A stretch of 64,000 nt of DNA, from contig NZ_RJLM01000001.1 of assembly GCF_004104355.1 (NCBI RefSeq), positions 186,001-250,000 of the forward strand, written 5' to 3'. The stretch comes from Photobacterium chitinilyticum. GTDB taxonomy: Bacteria; Pseudomonadota; Gammaproteobacteria; Enterobacterales; Vibrionaceae. The position numbers and the translations under genes are program-made. The notes beneath the pieces are model-generated. The model made no database searches. It was not told the DNA's origin and saw nothing but the letters and a program-made list of their open reading frames with translations. Positions 44,995 to 56,420 of this stretch are shown piece after piece (the first letter of the stretch is position 1; each line of letters begins with the position of its first letter).

Positions 44995-46587
44995 TTAATG
45001 TCCAGTTGCCGGTGCAATTTGTGAGGCAGCTTCCGCAATATGGTGGCTTAGCCAGCCCATGTCATGGAACCAATCAGTCATTGGTACCAGCATAAACTCG
45101 ATACCGGCTAGGCCGACCAGTGACAGCACAATAGTATATGGCAGTGCCATATAGACCATGCGGCCGTAAGACAGACGAATCAACGGAGCCAGTGCTGAGG
45201 TCAATGCGAATAGGAACGCCGCCTGACCGTTTGGTGTTGCCACTGATGGTAGGTTGGTACCGGTGTTGATCGCAACGGCCAGCATGTCGAACTGATCACG
45301 GGTAATGACACCGTTTGTAAGTGCTGTTTTTACTTCGTTGATGTAAACAGTACCGACGAACACGTTATCCGATACCATTGATAGCAGGCCGTTGGCAATG
45401 TAGAACATTGTCATTTGAGCACTGCCTTCAAGGCTCAGCACCATCTGGATAATCGGGGCAAACAAATGTTGATCGATAATAACCGCAACAATAGAGAAGA
45501 AAACGGCAAGCAGCGCGGTGAATGGCAGTGCTTCTTCGAATGCTTTGCCTAGCGCATGTTCTTCCGTAATACCGGTAAAAGATGTCGCCAGGATAATTAC
45601 GGTGAGACCGATCAGGCCGACAGCCGCAAGGTGAAGAGCAAGGCCAAGAATTAGCCAAACCGCAATAATTACCTGAACGCCTAGCTTGGCGTAATCGATG
45701 TTGGTACGGCGTTTGCGTTCTTCTTCGTCAAAATCGACCAAAATCTTACGAACGTTTTCCGGTAGGCGAGTGCCATAGCCACAAATCTGGAACTTCTCAA
45801 CAAGTATACAAGTGAGTAGACCACAGAAGAAAACCGGCAAAGTTACAGGGGCCATACGTAGAATGAATTCACCGAACATCCAACCTGCCTGATCGGCGAT
45901 AATTAGGTTCTGAGGTTCACCCACCATGGTCATAACTCCACCTAGCGCAGTACCGATCCCGGCATGCATCAGTAGGCTGCGTAGAAATGAACGGTAGTTT
46001 TCAAGGTCATTACGACTAACTTCCCGAATATGCATATCGGTTGTGTGATCGTGAGAGGCGTGAGGCTCCTGGCCCGAGGCAACCTTGTGGTAGATGCTGT
46101 AGAAACCAATAGTCACACTGATTACTACTGCGATCACGGTCAGTGCATCAAGGAATGCTGACAGAAAGGCTGCCATAACAACAAAAGACAGCGAGAGCAG
46201 CGTTTTTGACTGAATGCCTATCAGTATCTTGGTGAAGATAAACAGCAGCAGCTGTTTCATGAAGTAGATACCGGCAACCATGAAGATCAGTAATAACAAT
46301 ACTTCGATGTTGGCAACCAGTTCGTGCTTGACCTGCTCGGGGCTGGTCATCCCTATCGCAACCGCTTCGATGGCCAGCAAACCACCGGGTTGTAGTGGAT
46401 AACATTTCAGGGCCATGGCCAGGGTAAAGATAAATTCAATTACCAGTAGCCAGCCCGCAACAAAGGGGTCGATTAGAAAAAAGACGATTGGGTTGATGAT
46501 AAGAAAGGCAATGATTGCCAATTTGTACCAGTCAGGAGCCTTGCCTAAAAAGTTTTTAATTAAGGCGTTCCCTAGCGAAATAGCCAT
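44995..46587 (-). CDS. nhaB: Na+/H+ antiporter NhaB
   Basis: Inner-membrane antiporter exporting sodium, important in marine bacteria. The 530 residues begin [22 protein letters not shown] and contain about 12 hydrophobic helices and the conserved stretches [18 protein letters not shown] and [16 protein letters not shown] His-rich loop ([12 protein letters not shown]) lies in the middle. Divergent from fadR, dsbB behind it, as in E. coli. Confidence 0.96.
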   Translation of the reverse strand: MAISLGNALIKNFLGKAPDWYKLAIIAFLIINPIVFFLIDPFVAGWLLVIEFIFTLAMALKCYPLQPGGLLAIEAVAIGMTSPEQVKHELVANIEVLLLLIFMVAGIYFMKQLLLFIFTKILIGIQSKTLLSLSFVVMAAFLSAFLDALTVIAVVISVTIGFYSIYHKVASGQEPHASHDHTTDMHIREVSRNDLENYRSFLRSLLMHAGIGTALGGVMTMVGEPQNLIIADQAGWMFGEFILRMAPVTLPVFFCGLLTCILVEKFQICGYGTRLPENVRKILVDFDEEERKRRTNIDYAKLGVQVIIAVWLILGLALHLAAVGLIGLTVIILATSFTGITEEHALGKAFEEALPFTALLAVFFSIVAVIIDQHLFAPIIQMVLSLEGSAQMTMFYIANGLLSMVSDNVFVGTVYINEVKTALTNGVITRDQFDMLAVAINTGTNLPSVATPNGQAAFLFALTSALAPLIRLSYGRMVYMALPYTIVLSLVGLAGIEFMLVPMTDWFHDMGWLSHHIAEAASQIAPATGH

Positions 46588-46795
46588 GTTCTTGGATCTC
46601 TCAAAATGCGCTAATTATTCGATGAGCTGGTTGCTACATGCCTTTGTAGTCTGAGAGCAGGATAACCATTGTTAGTCTGGTTAAGTGTTCTTACGGACCC
46701 TCTAAGCTAAAAATCATATCCTTGATGGTTTTTAACTTAAAGTAGGCAGCAGCATCCATTTAGCTCCCAGTGTTCGATCGTGCTAACTGTAACGT

Positions 46796-46809
46796 TTGAT
46801 CTAGATCAG
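46796..46809. promoter_or_regulatory. FNR-like site
   Basis: TTGAT-CTAG-ATCAG; only the last base differs from the FNR consensus. It could be read by FNR for either nhaB or fadR, but no -10 element at a fixed distance was identified. Confidence 0.35.
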
Positions 46810-47001
46810 TCAAGTAGAGAGACGAGAAGATGCTGAATTAATTGATAACTCATCTCTAAACTGGGGATTTAGGTCGCTAGATTACCATGCTCTGAAATAT
46901 TTGCTTACAATTCGCAGGAAACGTTGAGCATCGTCAAATTTCGAGGCGTAAAGTAAAACATGTCTTTTGCGTACCCAGCAGAGTTTCGCCCAATGCATAA
47001 C

Positions 47002-47018
47002 TAGTGGTATGATGAGTT
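47002..47018 (+). promoter_or_regulatory. Candidate FadR autoregulatory site
   Basis: Seventeen bases TAGTGGTATGATGAGTT aligned to the FadR consensus AGCTGGTCCGACCTGTT retain TGGT, GA and GTT at the expected places. It ends 39 bp before the fadR ATG, where bound FadR would block its own transcription. Confidence 0.35.
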
Positions 47019-47057
47019 AATAATATATAAGCAAGAAGCAACTGGAAAAATAATCAG

Positions 47058-47909
47058 ATGGTCATAAAGGCTGATAGCCCAGCAACATTTGCTGAGAAAT
47101 ATATCATAGAGAGTATCTGGAATAATCATTTCCCACAGGGATCGATTCTTCCGGCAGAGAGGGAACTTTCCGAACTGATCGGTGTTACCCGAACGACTTT
47201 GCGTGAGGTGTTGCAACGCCTTGCTCGTGATGGCTGGCTGACTATCCAGCATGGTAAGCCGACACGTGTTAACAATTATATGGACACGTCAGGGCTGAGT
47301 ATTCTCGATACTTTAATCACTTTAGATGGACAAGATGTCCAAGGGGTGCTTGAAGATTTGCTGTCTGCTCGTACGGATATTAGCAGTGTTTACATGCGAT
47401 ATGCCGTAAAAGGGAATCATGAAGAAGCCAGCCAATTGCTGGGTGAAGTGATTACTTCTTGTGAGGCGCTGTTAAAAGCCGATAGCTTTGTTGACTTCGT
47501 TGAATCAAACGAAGAAAAAACTGTGCTGATGCAGGAAGTGAAAAAGATCGTGGATAAATACGGTAAAGATCAGCCAGAGCTTTGCGAAGCGGTTTGCCGT
47601 GCCCGTGCGTTTAACTATTATGACTACCGTATGTTCCAAGGGATGGCGGCAAAATCCGGCAATACCTTGTACGTCCTGACGATTAATGGTTTACGTAAGA
47701 TTTATACCCGTGTAGGCGGCTATTACTTTATGTCGAAGGAAGCCTGTGAGCTTGCACTTAGTTTCTATCGTGACATGAAGTCTTACTGTGACAATCATCA
47801 GCCAGAGCTGGTTGCTGATCGCATCAAAAAATATGGCCGTGAAAGTGGGGCGATTTGGTATAGCAACCGCATTGAGATTGCTCGTTACCTATATGAAGAA
47901 GAGCAATAA
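47058..47909 (+). CDS. fadR: Fatty-acid metabolism regulator FadR (vibrio-type, with insertion)
   Basis: GntR-family acyl-CoA-responsive regulator: represses fad (degradation) genes and activates fabA/fabB. The winged helix (ERELSELIGVTRTTLREVLQRLARDGWLTIQHGKPTRV, given as a range of residues 34-70) is nearly identical to that of E. coli. The ligand domain carries about 40 additional residues around 141-185 (from DSFVDFVESN to KYGKDQPELC), the insert described in Vibrio cholerae FadR that raises ligand capacity. Length 283 against 239 in E. coli. A probable target, fadH, lies at the right end of the window. Confidence 0.95.
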   Translation: MVIKADSPATFAEKYIIESIWNNHFPQGSILPAERELSELIGVTRTTLREVLQRLARDGWLTIQHGKPTRVNNYMDTSGLSILDTLITLDGQDVQGVLEDLLSARTDISSVYMRYAVKGNHEEASQLLGEVITSCEALLKADSFVDFVESNEEKTVLMQEVKKIVDKYGKDQPELCEAVCRARAFNYYDYRMFQGMAAKSGNTLYVLTINGLRKIYTRVGGYYFMSKEACELALSFYRDMKSYCDNHQPELVADRIKKYGRESGAIWYSNRIEIARYLYEEEQ

Positions 47910-47956
47910 GCTAGAGAGTCGCGAAATGCGGTTCGAGAGCTGGAATTGTTTAAAAC

Positions 47957-47986
47957 AAAGGAGATGCAGAAGCATCTCCTTTTTTT
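47957..47986. terminator. Intrinsic terminator after fadR
   Basis: Stem GGAGATGC/GCATCTCC (47960-47967, 47972-47979) with an AGAA loop and a T-run of seven. Confidence 0.92.
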
Positions 47987-48020
47987 ATTCTCTAAACTAG
48001 AATCGTGTCCCCCTAAGTGA

Positions 48021-49550
48021 TTATATCTCCGAATCATATTGATTGCGGACAGGGCAGGTGCCAAGGATCTGGGTTCTGCCATCGGGTAGCTCTTCTTCTA
48101 GCGTGACATCAAAGCCCCATAGTCGGTGCATATGCTTCAGTACTTCTGAATGGCTTTCGGCCAGAGGGATCCGGTTGTGCGGAACATACCTCAGGGTTAG
48201 CGATCGATCACCTTTTAATGCGACATTCCATACTTGGATGTTTGGTTCATTGTTGCTGAGGTTGTACTGGGAAGAGAGCTTCTCGCGAATTGCTCGGTAA
48301 CCTTCTTCATTATGAATTGCACTGACTTCAACATAGTTGTAACGGTCATCGTCATCCACTGCGAAGAACTTAAACTCGCGCATCAACTTTGGTGACAGGT
48401 ATTGGCTGATGAAACTCTCGTCCTTGAAGTTCTCCATAGCGAAGTGCAGGGTCTCCAACCAGTCTTTACCGGCAACATCCGGGAACCAGTATTTATCCTC
48501 TTCAGTTGGGTTCTCACAGATCCGGCGAATATCTTGAAACATAGCAAAACCTAGCGCATACGGGTTGATTCCGCTGTAGTACGGACTATTGTACTCCGGC
48601 TGGGCCACCACGTTGGTATGGCTGTGGAGGAACTCGATAATAAATCGGTCGGTGACGAGGCCTTCGTCATAAAGGTGATTGAGGATCGTGTAGTGCCAAA
48701 ATGTTGCCCAGCCTTCGTTCATGACCTGGGTCTGTTTTTGCGGATAGAAATATTGGCTGACTTTTCGCACGATACGTACTATTTCACGCTGCCATGGCTC
48801 TAATAATGGCGCGTGTTTCTCGATGAAATACAGAATATTTTCTTGAGGTTCATGTGGAAAACGGGCTTCTTCTGTTTTGAGTTCTTTCTCTTCCAGGACA
48901 GGAATAGTGCGCCAGAGTGAGTTTACCTGAGTTTGCAGGTAATCTTCACGTGCCTTTTGCCGGGCTTTTTCCTCGATGAGTGAAATTTTTTGTGGTCGCT
49001 TATACCGATCCACACCATAGTTCATTAGCGCATGGCAGGAATCGAGCAGCCTTTCGACCTCATCAACACCGTATTTCTCTTCACAATCGGTAATATATTT
49101 ACGGGCAAAGAGTAGGTAATCGATGATGGAACTGGCATCTGTCCAGGTTTTAAACAGGTAGTTGCCCTTGAAAAACGAGTTGTGGCCATAACAGGCATGG
49201 GCCATCACCAATGCCTGCATAGTGATGGTATTCTCTTCCATCAGGTAAGATATACAGGGATCGGAGTTAATCACAATCTCGTAAGCTAGCCCCATTTGGC
49301 CATGCTTGTAACCACGCTCTGTTTCGATAAAGCGCTTTCCGAAAGACCAATGATGGTAGTTGATGGGCATCCCGATACTGGAATAGGCATCCATCATCTG
49401 TTCGGCAGTGATGATCTCGATCTGGTTTGGATAGGCGTCAAGCCGATAATGATCGGCGACGCGCTTAATTTCTTTGTGATACTGCTCAAGCAGGTCAAAC
49501 GTCCAATCCGGACCATCACTGAGTGTCTTTGACTTAGTGGTTGTAACCAT
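48021..49550 (-). CDS. ycgB: SpoVR family protein (YcgB)
   Basis: 509-residue cytoplasmic protein of the SpoVR family, with GPDWTFDLLEQYHKEI, MPINYHHWSFGKRF, HACYGHNSFFKGNY and NEGWATFWHY; the His-rich blocks suggest a metal site. In enterobacteria it is co-regulated with PrkA and YeaH in stationary phase and stress. MVTTTKSKTLSD at 49550 has GGGGAG 7-8 nt upstream; the 30 bp before it are not needed. Third gene of prkA-yeaH-ycgB, 30 bp after yeaH. Confidence 0.93.
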   Translation of the reverse strand: MVTTTKSKTLSDGPDWTFDLLEQYHKEIKRVADHYRLDAYPNQIEIITAEQMMDAYSSIGMPINYHHWSFGKRFIETERGYKHGQMGLAYEIVINSDPCISYLMEENTITMQALVMAHACYGHNSFFKGNYLFKTWTDASSIIDYLLFARKYITDCEEKYGVDEVERLLDSCHALMNYGVDRYKRPQKISLIEEKARQKAREDYLQTQVNSLWRTIPVLEEKELKTEEARFPHEPQENILYFIEKHAPLLEPWQREIVRIVRKVSQYFYPQKQTQVMNEGWATFWHYTILNHLYDEGLVTDRFIIEFLHSHTNVVAQPEYNSPYYSGINPYALGFAMFQDIRRICENPTEEDKYWFPDVAGKDWLETLHFAMENFKDESFISQYLSPKLMREFKFFAVDDDDRYNYVEVSAIHNEEGYRAIREKLSSQYNLSNNEPNIQVWNVALKGDRSLTLRYVPHNRIPLAESHSEVLKHMHRLWGFDVTLEEELPDGRTQILGTCPVRNQYDSEI

Positions 49551-49580
49551 AACACACTCCCCTATAGCGCTTGCCGACAT

Positions 49581-50852
49581 CTAGTTTACTTGCTTTTTGA
49601 ATAGCTCCCGGAATACCGGGAAGATGTCTTCCACACTCCTTATGTTTTGCATCGCAAAGTTGCTGTGGCTTGCCTGTAGTGCCTCATACTCCCGCCACAG
49701 TGTCTGATGTGCTCGACGAGTGATCTCAATGTATGAGTAGTAACGGCTGACTGGCAGGATATGCTTATCCAGCAGTTCGCGGCAGCCGGGTGAGTCATCC
49801 GCCCAGTTATCACCGTCCGACGCTTGCGCCGCGTATATATTCCATTCTGCCGGTGAGTAACGCTTTTTGATTATGTCATCCATCATCCGCAGCGCACTGG
49901 ACACAATGGTGCCCCCAGTTTCCTGTGAGTAGAAAAACTCATGTTCATCGACTTCTTTGGCCTGAGTGTGGTGGCGAATAAAAACCACATCGACATTCTT
50001 ATAGGTTCGGTTCAGGAACAGATACAGTAAGATATAGAAGCGTTTCGCCATATCTTTGGTGGCCTGATCCATTGAGCCGGACACATCCATCAAGCAGAAC
50101 ATAACAGCCTGGCTGGTTGGTAGCGGCCTGCGTTCGTAATTCTTATAGCGTAAATCAAATGTATCGATAAAAGGCACGCTGCTGATTCTTTCTCGCAGGG
50201 CCTGAATTTCCTGCTTCACTCTTTTTTCTTCGAGAGGCTGGGCTGGCTCGGTGTTCATCAAGTAGTCTAATACTTGTTCCAGTTCTCTTAGTTGGCGTCG
50301 CTTGGCTGCTGTCATCGCTGTCCGGCGTGCCAGTGAATTTTGAAGTGACTTCACGATGGCAATGTTGGCCGGTACTCCGGAAGATTTATACCCGGAGCGG
50401 AATGTCTTCCATTCCACAATTTTGTTGAGCTGATTCTTTTCTAGGTTTGGCAGTTCCAGATCTTCAAAAAGCAGATCGAGGTATTCGTCTTTGGATATTT
50501 GGAAAACAAATTCATCCTGGCCTTCACCATCCTGACTGGCCTGTCCTTCTCCGGCACCGCCTTGTCCCGCCCCTCCTTGGGGGCGTTCAATGCGGTCTCC
50601 GGGGCTGAACTGGTCGTTACCCGGGTGGACAACTTCACGTTGCCCACCACGGCCTTGGTGAAAGCTCGGCTCGCGGATATCACGGGAAGGAATAGTAATA
50701 TCCTCCCCGCTTTCGACATCGGTAATCGAGCGTTTGTTAACCGCATCAGCAATCGATTCCTTGATTTGCTGTTTATGGCGGCGCAGAAAACGCTGACGGT
50801 TTACCGTGCTTTTGTTCTTACCGTTGAGCCTTCGGTCTATAAAATTCCCCAT
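49581..50852 (-). CDS. yeaH: UPF0229 protein YeaH (DUF444, von Willebrand-like)
   Basis: 423 residues nearly collinear with E. coli Yea[16 protein letters not shown], a disordered Gly/Gln-rich linker ([20 protein letters not shown]), [20 protein letters not shown] and a C-terminal VWA-like fold with MIDAS sequence [12 protein letters not shown]. Works with the PrkA kinase in stress responses; the mechanism is not settled. AGGGGAGAGCTT upstream of the ATG. Middle gene of the operon. Confidence 0.94.
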   Translation of the reverse strand: MGNFIDRRLNGKNKSTVNRQRFLRRHKQQIKESIADAVNKRSITDVESGEDITIPSRDIREPSFHQGRGGQREVVHPGNDQFSPGDRIERPQGGAGQGGAGEGQASQDGEGQDEFVFQISKDEYLDLLFEDLELPNLEKNQLNKIVEWKTFRSGYKSSGVPANIAIVKSLQNSLARRTAMTAAKRRQLRELEQVLDYLMNTEPAQPLEEKRVKQEIQALRERISSVPFIDTFDLRYKNYERRPLPTSQAVMFCLMDVSGSMDQATKDMAKRFYILLYLFLNRTYKNVDVVFIRHHTQAKEVDEHEFFYSQETGGTIVSSALRMMDDIIKKRYSPAEWNIYAAQASDGDNWADDSPGCRELLDKHILPVSRYYSYIEITRRAHQTLWREYEALQASHSNFAMQNIRSVEDIFPVFRELFKKQVN

Positions 50853-50890
50853 AAGCTCTCCCCTTATTCATCCCATAATTCCGTGGCAGG

Positions 50891-52825
50891 CTACGAAGAC
50901 TTACGTACGCGCAGATACCATTCGGATAGCAGACGTACTTGCTTGCGGGTATAGCCCTTCTCCATCATACGAGCCACGAAGTCATCATGCTTCTTCTGCT
51001 CATCGGTGGATGTCTTGGCATTAAACGAGATGACCGGAAGCAGCTCTTCCGTATTCGAGAACATTTTCTTCTCGATAACGGTGCGCAGTTTTTCGTAGCT
51101 GGTCCAGTTCGGGTTCTTGCCTGCATTACTCGCACGGGCACGCAATACGAAGTTCACAATCTCATTACGGAAGTCTTTTGGATTACTGATACCGGCAGGC
51201 TTCTCAATTTTTTCAAGCTCATTGTTCAGCGCAGAGCGGTCAAACAACTGACCGGTTTCTGGATCGCGGTATTCTTGATCCTGAATCCAGAAATCAGCAT
51301 AGCTGACATAGCGGTCAAAGATATTCTGGCCGTACTCTGAATAAGACTCGAGATAAGCGGTCTGAATTTCCTTGCCGATGAACTCAACATACTTCGGTGT
51401 CAGATAGCCCTTGAGGTGTTCAAGGTATTTCTCAGCCAGCTCCTGCGGGAACTGCTCACGTTCGATTTGCTGTTCCAGCACATAGAACAGATGAACGGGG
51501 TTAGCAGCCACTTCGGAGTGATCAAAGTTAAAGACTCGCGATAGGATCTTGAAGGCAAATCGGGTAGACAGGCCAGCCATCCCTTCGTCGACACCGGCAT
51601 AGTCACGATACTCCTGGTAAGACTTAGCTTTAGGATCCGTGTCCTTCAGGGTTTCACCGTCATAGACGCGCATCTTAGAGTATTGACTTGAGTTTTCTGG
51701 CTCTTTCAGACGGGACAGCACGGTAAAGCGCGCCAGGATCTCCAGCGTACTTGGCGAGCAAGGTGCTGAGGATAGCTCACTGTTTTGCAGTAGTTTCTCG
51801 TAGATCTTCATTTCTTCCGAGACGCGAAGGCAATAAGGCACCTTGACAATATAGACACGGTCGAGAAACGCCTCGTTGTTCTTGTTGTTACGGAATGTCT
51901 GCCATTCTGATTCGTTGGAGTGGGCTAGGATGATACCGTCAAACGGCAGTGCCGAAAGCCCTTCAGTACCGTTGTAGTTACCTTCCTGTGTTGCTGTCAG
52001 TAACGGGTGTAGTACTTTTAACGGTGCCTTAAACATCTCGACGAATTCCATTAAGCCTTGGTTGGCTTTACACAATGCGCCTGAGTAGCTGTAAGCATCC
52101 GGATCGTCTTGGGCAAAATGCTCTAGCTGACGGATGTCGACTTTACCTACCAGTGACGAGATATCCTGGTTGTTTTCGTCTCCGGGTTCGGTTTTGGCGA
52201 TACCGACCTGATCGAGAATAGACGGGCGAACCTTGACTACTTTGAATTTAGTGATATCGCCACCAAATTCGTGCAGGCGTTTGGCTGCCCATGGTGACAT
52301 GATATTGTTCAGATAGCGCTCTGGGATGCCGAATTCTTTATTGAGGATATCTCCATCTTCATTTTTATCGAATAGGCAGAATGGATGGTCATTAACCGGG
52401 CTGCGCTCGCCATTGGCAGTCAGCACATAGACAGGCACTTTCTGCATCAGGCTCTTGAGTTTTTCAGCGAGTGATGATTTACCGCCACCGACTGGACCCA
52501 ATAGGTAAAGAATTTGCTTACGTTCCTCTAAGCCTTGTGCGGCATGCTTGAGGTAAGAGACGATTTGCTCGATGGCATCTTCCATGCCGTAGAAGTCTTC
52601 AAACGTTTTGTAGCGTGAAATGACACGGTTGGAGAAAAGGCGGCTCAAACGTGGGTCTTGAGCGGTATCTATCATTTCTGGTTCGCCGATTGCCATTAGT
52701 AAGCGCTCTGCTGCATTGACGTATGAGCTACGGTCATTACGACAGATTTCAAGGAATTCTTGCAATGAAAGCTCTTCATCCTTGGCTTCTTCATAGCGTT
52801 GACGATAGTGGTCAAAAATACTCAT
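50891..52825 (-). CDS. yeaG: PrkA family protein kinase (YeaG)
   Basis: 644 residues, the same length as E. coli YeaG. AAA+ N-terminal domain with Walker A LLGPVGGGKSSLAEKLK near residue 100, and the C-terminal PrkA kinase-like domain. Reported functions include Ser/Thr kinase and, in Bacillus, AAA+ protease-like activity. MSIFDHYRQRYEEAKDEE at 52825 was chosen because AGGGGGG lies 8 nt upstream and the length then equals YeaG. First gene of the prkA-yeaH-spoVR operon. Confidence 0.95.
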   Translation of the reverse strand: MSIFDHYRQRYEEAKDEELSLQEFLEICRNDRSSYVNAAERLLMAIGEPEMIDTAQDPRLSRLFSNRVISRYKTFEDFYGMEDAIEQIVSYLKHAAQGLEERKQILYLLGPVGGGKSSLAEKLKSLMQKVPVYVLTANGERSPVNDHPFCLFDKNEDGDILNKEFGIPERYLNNIMSPWAAKRLHEFGGDITKFKVVKVRPSILDQVGIAKTEPGDENNQDISSLVGKVDIRQLEHFAQDDPDAYSYSGALCKANQGLMEFVEMFKAPLKVLHPLLTATQEGNYNGTEGLSALPFDGIILAHSNESEWQTFRNNKNNEAFLDRVYIVKVPYCLRVSEEMKIYEKLLQNSELSSAPCSPSTLEILARFTVLSRLKEPENSSQYSKMRVYDGETLKDTDPKAKSYQEYRDYAGVDEGMAGLSTRFAFKILSRVFNFDHSEVAANPVHLFYVLEQQIEREQFPQELAEKYLEHLKGYLTPKYVEFIGKEIQTAYLESYSEYGQNIFDRYVSYADFWIQDQEYRDPETGQLFDRSALNNELEKIEKPAGISNPKDFRNEIVNFVLRARASNAGKNPNWTSYEKLRTVIEKKMFSNTEELLPVISFNAKTSTDEQKKHDDFVARMMEKGYTRKQVRLLSEWYLRVRKSS

Positions 52826-53397
52826 GGTATGCCCCCTGAATCGTTCTTCAATCAATTAGAAAGGACGAAAACAAATAACTTTCACATCCCTCATATCTTA
52901 AGACTAGACCCAACTGATCAAATTGCTTCACTGAGTTGTTGGTTTATAAACTAAATTTCCCTTTTGTTCTTGCCTAACGAACTGAATGTTTTTTGAACAT
53001 AATCTTACTATCCTCCTATAAATTGGGATGCGCAAGAGGATTTGTTTAAAAAAGATCGCTGGTTTTGTTGCGAAAGTGTGATCTGGGTTGTGGCGAGAAA
53101 GATAAGTCGCAAATCAGGAATATTATTTCATTGTTGGACTTATTGGCTAAATGTAAAGCATTTCAGTGTGTAAAAATATCCGAAAAACAATTTTATTCAG
53201 CTCAAAATGGCTTTCTGTGCGAGTTGAGTTTTATGAGGTGTTTTTTTCGTCTTGCAGAGAGAATTTTGAAGTCAGGGGAGAAATATAAAATTGTCACACA
53301 CTGTCAAATAATTGCGATAGCGGCTTTTTTTGAGAGCGAAATCAAAACCCCTGACTTAAGCTAGAAAAGTAAAGGTAGGAAGGGGGGAGCCAAATTG
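52826..53397. other. Intergenic region upstream of the prkA operon and the VOC gene
   Basis: 572 bp without a supportable gene. It must hold the prkA promoter on the minus strand; TTGATC with TAAGAT 15 nt on is the only pair I see, and it is weak. A perfect 10-bp repeat AAGTCAGGGG (53269-53278) / CCCCTGACTT (53348-53357) spans 89 bp just before the VOC gene. The 99-codon TTG frame within it lacks a ribosome-binding site and looks like chance. Confidence 0.5.
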
Positions 53398-53778
53398 ATG
53401 GGTATTTCACGTGTTGATACAGTTTCGATTCCGGTTTCTGATCAGAGCTTGGCATTGCTTTTTTATCGTGATGCATTGGGGTTTGAGTTGATTCGTGATC
53501 ATCACGCCGATAACCAAAAGCGTTGGATTCAATTGGCACCGAAGGGGGCCGAGACAACAATTAGCCTAGTGATACCGTTTGGAGGTATGGAAGCTGGCTC
53601 TGTCCAGGGGTTGGTTGTGCAAACTGATGATATTCATAGTACGCACAGTGAATTGAGCGATAGGGGAGTGCCTCTATCAGAAATTGTGACTATTATCGGT
53701 GGACGATTTGCTACGTTTGCAGATCCCGATGGTAATGGCTGGGTATTGATAGAAGCTAACTCGCATATGCTGGCCTAG
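53398..53778 (+). CDS. VOC-family (glyoxalase/bleomycin-resistance fold) protein
   Basis: 126 residues: MGISRVDTVSIPVSDQSLAL, FYRDALGFELIRDH, VQTDDIHSTHSELSDRG and the closing ATFADPDGNGWVLIE. This is a single vicinal-oxygen-chelate module of two beta-alpha-beta-beta-beta units; substrate unknown. The metal residues are not obvious beyond the Glu in the last strand. ATG 53398 lies after GGAAGGGGGGAG. Preceded by the inverted repeat noted above. Confidence 0.83.
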   Translation: MGISRVDTVSIPVSDQSLALLFYRDALGFELIRDHHADNQKRWIQLAPKGAETTISLVIPFGGMEAGSVQGLVVQTDDIHSTHSELSDRGVPLSEIVTIIGGRFATFADPDGNGWVLIEANSHMLA

Positions 53779-53893
53779 GAGGAGACTCCGAGCGAGACAG
53801 ATATAGGATGAACAGATGCTCCATATGTTTTTGCACGGTGCGCTGTTATTACAATGCCGCCTGCTCTGGCGGCATTGGTAATTGCAATTGATG

Positions 53894-54769
53894 TTATTTT
53901 TCTACTGAAATCTGCGTACTAAGCGTATGAGACTCGCCAGGTAACAATGTAATTGCCTGTTCGTGGATGGCGGATTCGACACACACCATTGTCTCGAAGC
54001 CGTCATCAGCCATATCAGCCATGCTCATTGAAAGCATCTGCCAAGGATTCCAAATCACAGCAGCATCATGACCCTGGTTGGTAACCAGAATTTTTCGCTG
54101 GTGCGGTTTATCATGAATGACAACCGGGTTGGTCGGTGAAGTGTAGACACGATCTGTTTCCGTGTTGAAAGTGAGCGTATCTCCACCTGCGAACATTTGG
54201 TTGCCCTGGGTGCTATCCAAGTATGTCTCTCCCATACCTGTGATTTCTAAATCGTTGATGGTGGCGATATTGAAATAAGTATGAAGCGCACCGCTGAAAG
54301 ACCAAGCATGATCATCCGTATTGGTCGAAATGAGGCTAACTTTCAGTTCACGGCCAATCTCAAAGGTGATTTGGTTATGGAACCTGTGCGGCCAGATAGC
54401 ACGAGTCGCATTTGTATCTTCCAGAGTCAGGGAAACAATTACACCTTGTTCGTTTTCACGGTGCTGGTGCAGAGTCCATTCGCTAGTGCGCGCAAAGCCA
54501 TGAGAGGGAGTGGCTGCTTTGCCGAACCAAGGCCAGCAGACGGGTATTCCCCCCCGAATTGCTTTTGTTGTGTCGAATTCAGCCTTTTCGCTGAGCCAGA
54601 TGATGTCATCTGAGCCTGTTGGCTTGAACCAAATGAGGTGGCCGCCGTGCAGAGAAATACCGGCTTCTGCCAACTCGTGAATAACACGGACAACTTTGAT
54701 GCCTTGGTAGTCACAGACAGTGACAGCATCAGAGAGAACGGAAATTGTCGAAAGGTTACGTAAATCCAT
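53894..54769 (-). CDS. yeaD: D-hexose-6-phosphate mutarotase YeaD
   Basis: Aldose-1-epimerase-like enzyme that interconverts alpha and beta hexose 6-phosphates. The 291 residues have the galactose-mutarotase-like beta sandwich, with GGIPVCWPWFG, GFARTSEWTLH and ALHTYFNI, the His residues being the likely catalytic set. Lies behind gapA as in E. coli, but a strong terminator separates the two. The ATG at 54769 has AAGGAATGAAGATCT upstream. Confidence 0.92.
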   Translation of the reverse strand: MDLRNLSTISVLSDAVTVCDYQGIKVVRVIHELAEAGISLHGGHLIWFKPTGSDDIIWLSEKAEFDTTKAIRGGIPVCWPWFGKAATPSHGFARTSEWTLHQHRENEQGVIVSLTLEDTNATRAIWPHRFHNQITFEIGRELKVSLISTNTDDHAWSFSGALHTYFNIATINDLEITGMGETYLDSTQGNQMFAGGDTLTFNTETDRVYTSPTNPVVIHDKPHQRKILVTNQGHDAAVIWNPWQMLSMSMADMADDGFETMVCVESAIHEQAITLLPGESHTLSTQISVEK

Positions 54770-55076
54770 TAGATCTTCATTCCTTAGCAGTATTTAATCA
54801 GGTCAGTGCTTATTTGATTGATTCTTCGGCAAGATGAAAGGAAGCACCAATAAAATAAGGACTTATTTTTATTTAAAAAATATCAGTAAAAATTAAAATA
54901 TATTTGTTAAATTTGTGGGTGTATTTTTGATTTTGCTCCATATTTTTATTGGTTGGTAGCCGATTATCACCGCTGAAAGCCGATTCTTTTTATCATGGTA
55001 GCGCTTGTTCATAATGAGCACATACAAAAAAGGCGGCTATAAAGCCGCCTTTTATCATTCTAGCTAAAAGCTTACA
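54770..55076. other. Region between gapA and yeaD
   Basis: Holds the gapA terminator (55025-55054) and, on the minus strand before yeaD, an AT-rich stretch (54850-54960) that should contain the yeaD promoter. Nothing further recognised. Confidence 0.5.
55025..55054 (-). terminator. Intrinsic terminator of gapA
   Basis: On the minus strand, stem GGCGGCT/AGCCGCC with a TTATA-type loop followed by a T-run of six, 23 bp after the gapA stop codon. Confidence 0.92.

Positions 55077-56420
<1,344 letters not shown>

Larger units (their letters stand above)
46588..47057. other. Divergent regulatory region between nhaB and fadR
   Basis: Contains an FNR/CRP-type palindrome TTGATCTAGATCAG at 46796-46809 (9 of 10 agreement with TTGAT-N4-ATCAA) and a FadR-like site at 47002-47018. 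The fadR start is 39 bp after that. No other gene is seen. Confidence 0.5.

Noticed and set aside
53065-53364. 99-codon TTG-started, Cys-containing frame
   Set aside because: No ribosome-binding site, AT-rich random-looking product, and it overlaps an inverted repeat.
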